Shown here: in pieces, positions 45,685 to 56,074 of the stretch | Layout of the letters: each line of letters begins with the position of its first letter | How positions within the stretch are numbered: the first letter of the stretch is position 1 | Assembly: GCA_016802295.1 (NCBI GenBank) | Contig: JAESIW010000203.1 | Location: 62,001 to 126,000, forward strand | DNA: 64,000 nucleotides | Direction: 5' to 3' | From: Brachionus rotundiformis | Lineage: Eukaryota > Rotifera > Eurotatoria > Ploima > Brachionidae | Translations under genes and position numbers: made by a program | Notes under the pieces: generated by a model | Seen by the model: the letters and a program-made list of their open reading frames with translations, nothing else | Database searches by the model: none | What the model was told of the DNA's origin: nothing

Positions 45685-46345
45685 ATGTTCAAAATAAAGA
45701 TACCTGTGGTGGGACCAGTTAGAGTAATTAAAGAAATAATTTTCTGGTACAGATTTAATAAAATTTTTAGGCTGGCAAGACAGCTATTTCAAATTTTTTT
45801 GCCGATGCTGGAGACAGCATTGGTACAGAATACATTCCTACAATTGGATGCAGAATATTAGAAATGGAACAAGAAACAAAGATAAGCAATCGCAGAGAGA
45901 AGTTTGAAATAGAGCTCTGGGACTGTAGTGGAGACCTTAAGTAATCAAATTCAAGTACTTAATTAATATAAAAGTTTATAAATTAAATTAAAGGTATGAA
46001 AGTTGCTGGACAGCATTGTCTCATGATGCAAACGGTGTTGTCTTTGTATTCAATCCATACGAGGCTAATCATTCAAAAGAACTTAACCAATGGTTTACTC
46101 ATTTTGTCCAAAATTCAGGAATTAGAGAAGAATGTTGTTTGGTTATTGAGAATAGATACGAAACAGAGACAGGTACGCCAAATGCTGGCAAATTGGGTAA
46201 CTTATTTGACGGTATTAAAAAAATTAAATCCAACATGGAGAACGAAAGTGAAAGCTTTAGAAATGAGTTTAATAGTTTTATTCAATCGGTGGCAGCATTT
46301 TCCAAATCAAAGCAAGACCAAGAAGAAAAGATGATTCTCAGATAA
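45685..46345 (+). CDS. IFT22: Intraflagellar transport GTPase-like IFT22 (RABL5)
   Basis: Small G-protein-like subunit of the IFT-B complex, which carries cargo in cilia. Exon 1 (45685-45723) MFKIKIPVVGPVR joins to exon 2 (from 45771) AGKTAISNFFAD, making a P-loop GPVRAGKT split by an intron. Exon 2 contains YIPTIGCRILEME and FEIELWDCSGD. Exon 3 gives YESCWTALSHDANGVVFVFN and a C-terminal helix ending KMILR. The WDCxGD motif and SCW-AL-DAxGVV pattern separate IFT22 from ordinary Rabs. A prenylation Cys is absent, as in the family. About 185 residues. Ciliated tissue is expected in this animal. Confidence 0.88.
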
Positions 46346-46509
46346 TTTTTCAAATAAATTTTCATTTATATTTATTATAAAGATTTGTGTATTTTTTCGA
46401 TCAATTCGATCTTATCAATGTTAAAACATAATTTTTTCTTATTATTTGATAAAAATCTAAATATATAAAATATAAAAAATCTTAAAGATTAAAATTTACT
46501 TTTTAAACG

Positions 46510-47693
46510 ATGAAAAAAATTATTTTTCAATTATTAATAACAGGTAAATAATGAGTTTAAAATTATTGAAAAAAAATGATTAAATCTAATCTTTAGTAAT
46601 TAATTTTGTCTATAATGTTGAAATTGAATTCAATGTTGTGGAAGTTCCAAGGTATTATACTCCATTAAAAGAGGATATATATTTAGCAGGCTCATTTAAT
46701 AATTGGCAGCCTAATCTTCCCAAATATAAATTTGTTAGATTGTCGACCAACTTGTTTAAACTGAGCATAGACCTTCCTCAAGGTGATTACCAATATAAAT
46801 TTACGAGAGGTACATGGTCAAACGGAGAGGCAACTGCGAATTCAGGGTTCATGCCTAACAGGAATCTTCAAATATTGAACAATAACAAACAGACACACTT
46901 GATTAAGATAACTGGTTGGAATGATTTTAGTGGGGATCATTCTGTCACCGGAAATGTTTTTATTCTAGATACCAAATTTCCATACCCGCAATTCAACACT
47001 ACTAAGACTATTTGGATCTATCTACCACCTGATTACTTCACTTCAATTAAATCATATCCTGTTCTTTACATGCATGATGCCCAAAACTTGTTTGATAAAG
47101 CAACCAGTTTTGCCGGAGAATGGGGTTTGGATGAAATTCTGGAAAATAACTTTTTAACTGGTAAAAAAAATTGCATTATAGTTGGCTTGGAGACTAAGTT
47201 AGAACGCTTGGATGAACTAACTCCGCATTCAAATCCAAGCTATGGTGGAGGTAAAGGAGATAAATATGTGGATTTTTTAGTAAATTATGTCAAGCCGTAT
47301 ATTGATCAAAATTTTCGAACTAAACCAACACGAGAGTTTACTGGTTTAGCTGGAAGCTCTTTAGGCGGACTGATGACATTCTATGCTGGTCTTACCAATC
47401 AAAATATTTTTAGCAAATTGGGAATTTTTTCACCATCTTTCTGGTTTAATAGCTCAATTTATGACCTAGTTGGTTCGAACACCATTAACAAAATTCAAGA
47501 TACAAAATTTTATTTTGTCTGTGGTGAAATGGAAGGAAGCTCAACAATGGTAAGTAACATGTTACAGATGGTAAATAAACTAAGCCAAAATGGTTATCAG
47601 AATATAAAATATAATGTCAGATCTTATGGCACACATAGTGAATGGTTCTGGAGTAAGGAGTTTTCGGAAGCATTTGACTGGCTTTTTGAATAG
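46510..47693 (+). CDS. Secreted alpha/beta-hydrolase esterase with CBM20/48-like N domain
   Basis: Likely secreted carboxyl-ester hydrolase of the enterochelin-esterase/esterase D superfamily; the substrate is unknown. Exon 1 (46510-46543, MKKIIFQLLIT) splices through a 52-base intron to the body, completing a signal peptide (VINFVYNVEIEFNVV). Residues about 30-110 look like a starch-binding or CBM48 beta-sandwich (DIYLAGSFNNWQPN, GDYQYKFTRGTW). The hydrolase part has YPVLYMHDAQNLFD, the nucleophile elbow GLAGSSLGGL (Ser at about 265) and a late His in YGTHSEWFW. Total is near 377 residues. This two-domain order is common in bacteria. The only intron sits in the signal peptide, which is what one expects of an acquired bacterial gene that gained a leader; that origin is inference. 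Confidence 0.8.
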
Positions 47694-48179
47694 ATATTTA
47701 CCAGATGTCTTAATCTGAACATTTGTTTTATAAATAAATTTTTTATACAGCAACAAAAATTAATATTTATCATATGATTTTTAATTCAATAATATTGATT
47801 TAATATAATAAATTAAAAATGTTTCTAGATCACCTAGAGTTAACTTAATTAACCAAAATAAGAAAAAAATTTTGTTTGTTGACTTAATTATGAAAGATGT
47901 GAAAAAAATTTTAATTATTAAAATCAATAATTTTTATTTTTTTCACGTATTTTTAAAATACTAGCAAAAATTTAAGTTTAATCTGCTTTAGAGTACTTAA
48001 ATTAGTAATTAATTTTCGAAAAAATTTGAACTCATTTTTAATAATCAAAATTTGATGAAAAATTTCAAATTTAGAATACTCATTTGTCATTTTTAAATGA
48101 ACTAAATTAGATAGTCATTCCTTAAAATTTTATTCTTTTTTTAAATTATTTTCTATAAACTAAAAATCTAAAAATAAAA
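47694..48179. other. Intergenic, no gene seen
   Basis: About 490 bases between the esterase and the ABC transporter, both on plus. A+T rich, nothing recognised. Confidence 0.5.
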
Positions 48180-50772
48180 ATGCTACAAATCAAGCTACCA
48201 AGCTTGAGATACTCAAATGTATTTCGATTTTTGGTAATATTTGACATGATTATCCTTACCATCATGTGGATAATTGGTAAAATTTAAGTTTATATTTTGA
48301 AATTTTTTTATTTTTTTTATTAAAAGGCAGTTCAATTGATGAAAAGAGTGAACTTAATCAAATAATAAAATTCCATTTTACCGAGTCCATATTCGACATA
48401 GTTTTCTTATCTTCTTTCAAAGCACTTATACTTTTTATATTAATTTCCGAAATTGAATCATCCTGCTATAAAATAGCGATCAATACAGCAAACCAAGTTA
48501 AAAAGTCCCAATCAGTTGATATCAGCTCATCGACTAATACTGATGATACCGAAAGTCTTATCGACACACAGCAAAACTCAAATGGCGATAATTCTGTCAA
48601 AAAATATCTTCAAGCATTTACTTTGGTCATTAGTTTGGTATCATTTGCATTTATTTTGGTAAAATTTGGTTTTGTTACAAACTTGTTTATAAATGCCAAA
48701 AAAAACGATGACAAATATCCAATGTCAATTTACTTTTACGCAATCTTAATTACAGAGATGATTTTTTGCTTCTTGGAATTTTTACTCTCACTTTTAAATT
48801 GGAGATTTATGAGAAATTTTGCTAAGCTTGTATGCTCTAAAGCTCTGGCAAACGAAACAGAGGCTATTGATGACAAAAAAAAAGTCAACATAAGACGTCT
48901 AATTAGTCTGTCCTATCCAGAAAGATACTTTATATTTTCTGCATTTATAATGCTGATTGTGTCTTCATTTACCAATATTGTTTCACCATATTTTTTTGGT
49001 TCAGTGGTCGATTCAGCAGTGAACTATACCGATTTGAGCAAAATGAATAAGTATATATTCTATTTGCTTGGTATTTATTTGATTGGCTCTCTAGCCAGTG
49101 GTATAAGATCGTGGTTGTTCGAGGTGGCTGGTCAAAGAGTAGTCGCCAGGCTTAGGAGACAAGTTTTCAATGCAATTATTAAATCAGACATAACTTTTTT
49201 TGATACTAGTCGAACAGGAGAACTAACTAGTCGCATATCAAGCGATACACAAGTTTTACAAAGTGCAGTTACCACAAACATAAGCATGTTTGCCAGATAC
49301 TTTTTGCAAATAATTGGCTCAATTATATTTATGTTCTCATTAGAACCATCTCTGAGTGGTTTATTGATTGGTGTAATACCAATAATTTCCTTACTTACGG
49401 TCCAGTATGGACGCTATTTGAAGAAATTGAAGAAAAAGTTTCAAGATGAACTTGCGGCTAGTAGTGTAGTAGCCGAAGAGACCATAAGCTCAATGAGAAC
49501 TGTTCGATCATTTGCTGCTGAAGGTAAAATGTCAAAAGAATACGAGATAAATATTGGTAAAAGTTTTGATATTGGCAAAAAATTAGCAGTAGCGCAAGGT
49601 GGCTTTATGGGTTTTGTTGGTATGATAAGCGGTGGTGCTCTAGCATTAGTACTTTGGTATGGTGGCAAGCTAGTTCATGATAAAAAAATATCTACTGGTA
49701 TATTGGCTTCATTCTTAATGTACACTTTACAAGTAGCCATGGCATTTGCCTTTTTGAGCAGTGTTTATGGTGACTTTATGCAGGCATTGGGTGCTTCTCA
49801 GAGAATTTTCGAGCTTTTGGACAGAGATCCTTTGATAAAGCTTAATAGTGGTATTATTCCAGCTGATGAGGACTCGTTTGATGGGTCAATCGAATTTGAA
49901 AAAGTAGATTTTTCATATCCAACTCGACCACAAAGCCAAGTTTTATCTAATGTTTGCCTAAAAATTGAAAAAGGAAAGACAATTGCTTTGGTAGGTCCAA
50001 GTGGAGGTGGTAAATCAACAATTTTTGCTTTAATTGAAAGATTTTATGATCCATTAGCGGGATCAATTACTCTTGGACCCAGAAATTTCGACCTTAAATC
50101 TATAAATACCAATTGGCTTCATTCTAAAATTGCGCTGGTTAGTCAGGAACCAGTTCTTTTTGGAGGTTAGATAATTTATATCTTTTTTTCTAAAACAAAT
50201 TTTCTAAAATTTCTCACTTAGGTACCATAAAAGAGAATATATCTTTCGGACTTAATGATGAAATAGATACAGAGCAAATAATAGAAGTGTCCAAATTGGC
50301 AAATGCTCATGATTTTATTATTAATTTTGAAAAAGGCTATGACACTGTTGTAGGCGAAAAAGGAATTAGATTATCGGGAGGACAAAAACAAAGTAAATTT
50401 TTTGTTAATTAAAGTTAAAAATCAGAATTATATTATTTTTGAATATTTTGATAATTAAAAGGAATCGCAATTGCTAGAGCTTTATTGGTAAATCCAAAAT
50501 TGCTACTTCTGGACGAAGCTACATCAGCTTTGGATAGCGAATCGGAACACTTGGTTCAAGAAGCTATAGAGCGAGCAATGAAGGACCGAACCGTGTGTGT
50601 AATAGCACATAGATTGAGCACTGTTCGCAATGCTGACCGTGTCATAGTTCTGGAAAATGGTCAGATTGTGGAGCAAGGTACTCATGAAGAATTGTGCTCC
50701 ATCGATGGAATTTACAAGAGATTAGTTCTTAAACAACTGTTGAGTAAAGAGACAGTCATTAATGATTCATAA
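48180..50772 (+). CDS. ABCB-type half transporter (TAP/ABCB9/ABCB10-like)
   Basis: ATP-driven exporter half that works as a dimer; lysosomal, ER or mitochondrial location cannot be told. Exons are 48180-48276, 48327 to about 50166, about 50222-50393 and 50461-50772, giving about 800 residues. The N-terminal part has extra hydrophobic helices (TMD0-like) up to about residue 210, followed by the six-helix transmembrane domain from about 230 (LISLSYPERYFIFSAFIML). The ATPase domain has Walker A GPSGGGKST near 590, Q-loop SQEPVLFGGTIKENI, signature LSGGQKQR (split by an intron after the first base of the Arg codon), Walker B LLLLDEATSALDSESEHLVQ and the switch His in AHRLSTVRNADR. All motifs are intact, so it should be active. 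The TMD0-like start favours the TAP/ABCB9 group. Confidence 0.88.
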
Positions 50773-50933
50773 TATTTTTTACAATTGAGTAATTTTAGTC
50801 TAATAAATAATTATTGTTTTTTATTTTGATACTTAACGATAATATAATATAAATTAATTAATATTAAATTTAACAATTAAATAAATATAAAAACTTTTAT
50901 TATTAGATATTGTTTGAAGTTTAATTTGTAAAA

Positions 50934-51491
50934 CTAAGCTTTACTACCATCTACAGTTGTGGTATTCTTAATGGTTTGAACCAAATAAACAGGCAATACC
51001 ATAAAACGTCTAATTGTTATAAAAAAATATAAAATACTGGACAATATAAGATAAACGTCAAGCATCAAGATATATTTCTGAAAGTATTGTAGAAAAAAAA
51101 TAATAGAACCAACAATAATAAGGATATGCATAAATCCATTCAGCCACAATAAAGCAACATTTCTTTTCTTGACTAAACAAAACAAAGAAAATAAAACTAT
51201 TAATTAGTAAATAAATTGTATACTTAATAAAAAAGTTATTAACGAAGTAATTAGAACTGTAGCAAAATTGATAAATAAAATGTATATAAATTTTGATAGA
51301 CGTATAGTTTGATATATAGATTGGTATCCAAGCCACAGTGACGCAATGAAAACAAAAACACCATGAGTAAAAAAGTATAACTTTGGAAAAGCAAAGTTTA
51401 ATTGGTATGAAATATTTGCACTTTTCAAGGTAAATTGATTTTGGTTTGAGTCTGTATTCGAATTGGTTAAAATTTGCCGATCTTCCTTCAT
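50934..51491 (-). CDS. Four-helix membrane protein, possibly TMEM17-like
   Basis: Two exons, joined by a 50-base GT-AG intron at about 51179-51230, give about 168 residues with four hydrophobic helices. A polar 30-residue start (MKEDRQILTNSNTDSNQNQF) precedes SYQLNFAFPKLYFFTH, and the protein ends in a short polar tail (NTTTVDGSKA). Helix spacing and the FFITIRRFM end of helix four resemble TMEM17/TMEM216 ciliary transition-zone proteins, but similarity is weak and the name is a suggestion. It is convergent with the ABC transporter (about 160 bases apart). A Tc1-type element sits about 25 bases upstream of its start codon. Confidence 0.55.
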
Positions 51492-51516
51492 TGTTTTTTA
51501 TTTAATATAATCAAAT

Positions 51517-53020
51517 ACAGTACTGCACAAAAGTTTAGACGCACAGGCTTCCAGAACTTTTTAATAAGTATAATTCGTAAAACATAAAAATATTAAGATT
51601 TGTTTTAGAAATAAACAAAATAAATATCAGTTTTTAATTAAACTAACTCTGCTCTACAAATTGATATAAAATATATGATAATTCGATTTTAAACTTATCT
51701 GAAAGATTGAAATTAAATAAAAGCCATAAAAATGTGAGTCAAAAATTTTTGCACAAAAGTTTAGACGCACATCATTAATCTCTAATTAGAAATCGATTAA
51801 TTAGCTTAAATGAATTGTTAAATATCTTAATTTAAAGATTATGCAGTAAGTGTTAGATTCATATATGAAACATTGCTATTAAACTTCATGCTTAGTGTCT
51901 GTGACATTATAAATTACACCCGAAAATTTTAGCAATCTTGGTAAAAAAAAATGGGTAAAAAAAGCGTTACCAATCAAGTTAGATGTCAGATAATTGGTCT
52001 ACTAAAAGATAAGACCAAAAGTAATAGGAAAATAGCAAAATTGGTAGGAGTATCAGAAAAATGTGTGAGAACGACAAGAAAAAATAATGATACTTATGGC
52101 ACCCCAAAGGAATCAACAAGGCCTGGGAGACCAAGAAAGCTTACTTATAGGGACCAAAATAGTTTATTTATACAGGTAAGAAAAAATCCTACGATAAGTA
52201 ATAAAAAGTTGGCCTCTGAGTTTAATTCTAAGTTTAAAAATGTTAAGGTAAGTAGAGAAACAGTAAGGAGATTTCTAACTAGTAAAGGAATAGGAACTTT
52301 TACAGCTCTTAAAAAGCCATTGCTGACGGCATCGGATAGAATCAAAAGATTAAAATGGTGTAAAGAAAGACTGAATTGGACACTTGAACGTTGGGGAATG
52401 GTAATTTTTAGTGATGAATCAAATTTTGAGGTGTTTAATAGGAAAACAAGGGTTTTAGTAAAAAGGTTAAGAAAAGAAAAATACGACACAAGATTTGTTG
52501 TACCAACTCTACAAGGTGGTGGTGGATCCGCAGGAATATGGGGATGCATCAGCGCTAAAGGTACAGGATGCTGTCGTATATATGAGGGACGAATTAATCA
52601 ATATAACTATAAGGAAACGTAAGAAAATGAACTTATGGCATCTGTTGATATTTTTTACCAAAGAGATGATCCTTGGTTTTTTCAACAGGATGGGGCTCCA
52701 GCACATAGAGCAAAGCTAATTAAAGAGTGGTTTGATGAGAATAATATTGCCCTTTTACCATGGTGTGCCAGATCACCTGATCTTAATCCTATCGAGAACC
52801 TATGGTCATATATTGATGCAAAATTGATAGAAACAAAGTTAACCTCAATCGAACACTCAAAATCGACACTTCTGAAGGAATGGCTAAATGTACCTGATGA
52901 ATATGTGGAAAAAATTAGTTGAATCAATGCCAAAACGGATCCGTGCTTGTTATGATGCAAAAGGTGGTCATTTTAAATACTAAAAATGCGTATGCGTCTA
53001 AACTTTTGTGCAATACTGTA
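51517..53020 (+). mobile_element. Tc1/mariner transposon, near-complete but disabled
   Basis: Terminal inverted repeats share TACAGTAxTGCACAAAAGTTTA: left at about 51517-51547, right at about 52988-53019. The core GCACAAAAGTTTAGACGCAC recurs inside the left end at 51751-51770, giving an IR/DR-like left end with no clear counterpart on the right. The transposase frame is 51951-52982: paired helix-turn-helix (NRKIAKLVGVSEKCVRTT), GRPRKL hook, catalytic Asp in FSDESNFEVF, Asp in QQDGAPAHRA and Glu in SPDLNPIENLW (DD34E spacing). It is broken by one in-frame TAA at 52619-52621 and by a one-base frame change in the A-run near 52911-52916. The copy is young but unable to make a full transposase as read. 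Confidence 0.92.
51951..52982 (+). pseudogene. Tc1-type transposase, one stop and one frameshift
   Basis: DNA-binding N half and DDE catalytic half are both recognisable, as listed under the element. The frame is interrupted at 52619-52621, between the first and second catalytic Asp regions, and shifts near 52915, after which the conserved SMPKRIRACYDAKGG end is read in another frame. Confidence 0.9.
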
Positions 53021-53374
53021 TAATATAATATAATTTATTTTTAAATAAGTGACTAATGAAAAAAAAAACTTTTTAAATATTTTATTTTTAATAATAATAA
53101 TGTCACGAGTTTTTTTTATCATCTCCATTTATCTTCTATCTAAAGGTGAATCAGATTATAAGACATTTTTATCTAAAAAATTACGAAAAGGTGAATTTAA
53201 TTAAATAATTAACCACTCTTATTAACAATTTTATTTAAATAAAATTTTTTTGATTAAAATAATAAACTTTTTTTCAAAATAAATGAAATAACTATTTTCT
53301 TCTTCAAGTTCATAGTATGTAATAATTAATTATTCTATATATTTAAAATAATTAAATAGTTAGACAAAAATTTT
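53021..53374. other. Spacer with a short signal-like ORF (53101-53205)
   Basis: Between the transposon and the first hydrolase gene. 53101-53205 on plus encodes 34 residues (MSRVFFIISIYLLSKG...GEFN) with a signal-peptide-like start and a basic tail. No homology is recognised and it may be chance. Confidence 0.3.
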
Positions 53375-55796
53375 TTAATATCCGCCTTGATCACCAAAAA
53401 TTTTTTTTATATCATCATTATATTTATTATCAGGTCCAAGCCATGTCGGATGGTCAGTATTAATTTTTTTCCAGTATAAATCTGCAAGTATAACATTGCC
53501 ATTTTGATTAATGTGAAAGCCGTCAATGGGTTCAATCAGTTGCCAACGCTCACCGCCCATTGATTCCCAAACAGCCATCACTTGAATAGATTTAAATTTA
53601 GAAAAATTAATTTTTTTTAAATGTTTGCCAACTTTCTTCAATTGGAACATCTGTATAGCCCATATCAAAATGCTTATAAGTGCGTGACGATGCAATATCC
53701 TGGACTATTCTTGAAAGATTCATGGCATAATCAGTTGTCAGTTTTCTAAGAGTAGCTTTAAAGCATTTAATTTAAGATATATAATATATTAAATTAATTT
53801 CCTTTTTACCATTTGTAGTCATCCATCCATTACTTTTTGTTTTATAAATGAATGATTTTTTTTTAAAATAAGTTAATTTAATATTAATTACCAAGGGCTA
53901 ACTTGAAGACATGAGAGATAAGTGTACACATCTTTGTATTTAATGTCATTTCTCGCTTTGCCAAGTGGATAAATTCTCTCACCAAGAACATCGTACAAAA
54001 CACTTCCATTGGCTAGACCAGTTAGCATTACATGGCTGCCTTGAGGAAGAACAGTGTCGAGATAGTCTAGCACGTAAATCAAGTTATCACGGAATTCTTT
54101 TGGGCGGGTCATGTGATCAAGAGTATCTGGATGGCTTAAAAACAATTTTAGAAAAGGTCTATAATCTCTTTTAGTTACCCGTTGCAGACATCGTTGCCGA
54201 CCAAAGACAATGTGAGCAATAGAGGTTGATCTTGGTTCTGATTTCGAGCCAAACTTTTGACAATGTCTTTCATGCTTCCAGTGCGAGCCCCTTTTTATAA
54301 AACAAAAGCTTTAATATGAAAAATGTGGGCAATAGAGGCTTTATATACCATTGACTGCTACATTCTGATAATCCCTTTATTAATTATATTTTGAAAAATA
54401 ATAATAATCAAATGAATATAACAATACCTAAAATTGCATCTATTTTTTTCTAAAAGTTTTAGATAAATTGAGTTGGTGCGAGTGAGGACAACTGGCCAAG
54501 TGCTGTTCATAAAGCCTAAAATTTATAAGGAAATAAATTCATATATATTTGAATAATTTAATTACCTGTCATGGCAGATAGATGAGGCCAGTCAAGTTCA
54601 TTTTCTATTATAAAAGCTATGTGTTCAAATACAGCAGAGTTTATCTGTGTAGCATCTTAATAATTTAATTTGATATAATTATTTTAATTTAAAAATTCAT
54701 ATTTTACCAAGCCATTGTTCTGGAATACTGAAATGAGCACTAATTGAGTCACCAAGCACAGCAACACCTAATTGGTTAGAGTCTCGGCAAAACATTTCTT
54801 CATAGGTCAAATTTGAACCTGGTGCCCGACCCTATTTAAAATCTAATAAATCCATGAATAGATAAATAATTAATTGTCCAAGCTTACATAAATTCCATTA
54901 CAATTTGAATCTGAACCTTTGTCTCCTGATAATGGCTTTACACCTGGGCGGACATTCTTGCTAAAATCATTACAATCTTTACCTTTCCAACTTGAACCCC
55001 GCAGTGTCTGTTAATTGTTTTTAGAATTAGTTAAATTGATTAGTATTTAATAATTTTCTTTTACTGGTATTGTGCTATGACCGTCTTGGTCAATATCAAT
55101 GGCAGGTAAATGTGAATCAAATATACTTTAAATGTTTTTTTTTTATAAAATTTAATTAAAATTTTCTTTAAAGTAAATCTACCGGTTAATATAATCACAT
55201 ATTTCCTTAAAAATTGGTAGATCACAAATATTGGTATTTATTTGGTCAATTTGTCTATTCTTTAGTCTTAAGTTTCGTTTAAATAAGTAAACACTTTCTT
55301 GAATTGTATCTTTCTTTAATTAAAAGTTTAATTTTATATCTAACATTTAATTATTTTATTGCACTTTTTTTGGCAAAATATGACATTCTGGTTGTCCAGG
55401 ATCTGTTCGACAAAAATTCAATGCATGACAAATTACATCACCATTTTCTTTGGCATACAGCCTTTGATTATCTAATCAGTGAACCAAATTAAATCTTTCA
55501 TTAATCAAATTATACCCATCGATAATAATAGGACCAAATGTTTCAATAGCTTGCTGGCAAGTTAAACGAAACAAGCCTTCAGGTAAATAGTTACAAAAAT
55601 TGTCTAAGGTATTTTCGATTGTGTCATTGTAAACAATTGCTATCTGTTCTACAAGAGTTACCAAAACGGTGCATACAGCACAATTAGTTCCTCCATTGAC
55701 ATCCTTTAATTTATCTATCTTCAAACTTTCGGATTTAACTGGAACTCCGAAGTAAATCAATAAAATAAAAACTGTCAAAAATACTAAAGACTTCAT
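53375..55796 (-). CDS. AOAH: Acyloxyacyl hydrolase, copy A
   Basis: Secreted or lysosomal lipase; the animal family removes secondary acyl chains from lipid A and so inactivates bacterial lipopolysaccharide. From 55796: signal peptide MKSLVFLTVFILLIYFGVPV and a saposin-B domain with six-Cys spacing (NCAVCTVLVTLVEQIA, FCNYLPEGLFRLTCQQAIE). The second subunit follows, with VICHALNFCRTDPGQPECH and the SGNH nucleophile block VAVLGDSISAHFSIPEQWL (54739-54753 for GDSIS). Next come VLPQGSHVMLTGLANGS, YTYLSCLQVSPW and WESMGGERWQLIEP-IDGFHIN, holding the catalytic Asp/His pair, and the end IKKIFGDQGGY, very like animal AOAH. About ten exons, near 560 residues; human has 575. Unlike copies B and C, no intron interrupts the LANG-S junction (near 54005). 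All catalytic residues are present. Confidence 0.93.
54574..55101. repeat. Copy A patches identical to copy B (57397-57923)
   Basis: Two patches (about 54574-54641 and 54731-55101) match 57397-57464 and 57551-57923 almost perfectly. They include the intron at about 54836-54890, which is identical in both. Between the patches the introns cannot be aligned. Confidence 0.85.
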
Positions 55797-56074
55797 GATT
55801 TATGATCAAAAAAAAAACTACATAGGTAAATTTATTTTTAATGTTTTATCTTTGAAAATAGAATATTAGATAATACAAAATTTTATCGGTTTGTTTTAAA
55901 CCCATGAGAATAAAGCTTTTTTAAATCAGGTGACTTTAAATACACCCAATTTTAGATCATTCAAAATGGTTCAATTCTAATTTATTCAAAAAATTTTATA
56001 TTTATCTTTTTCAAAATGAAAAAAGTATCAAAAATAAACTAAATCATTTATTAAATAAGAAAACAAAAATTAAC

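Noticed and set aside
52145..52960. Minus-strand open frames across the transposon
   Set aside because: Antisense to a clear DDE transposase; no domain of their own.
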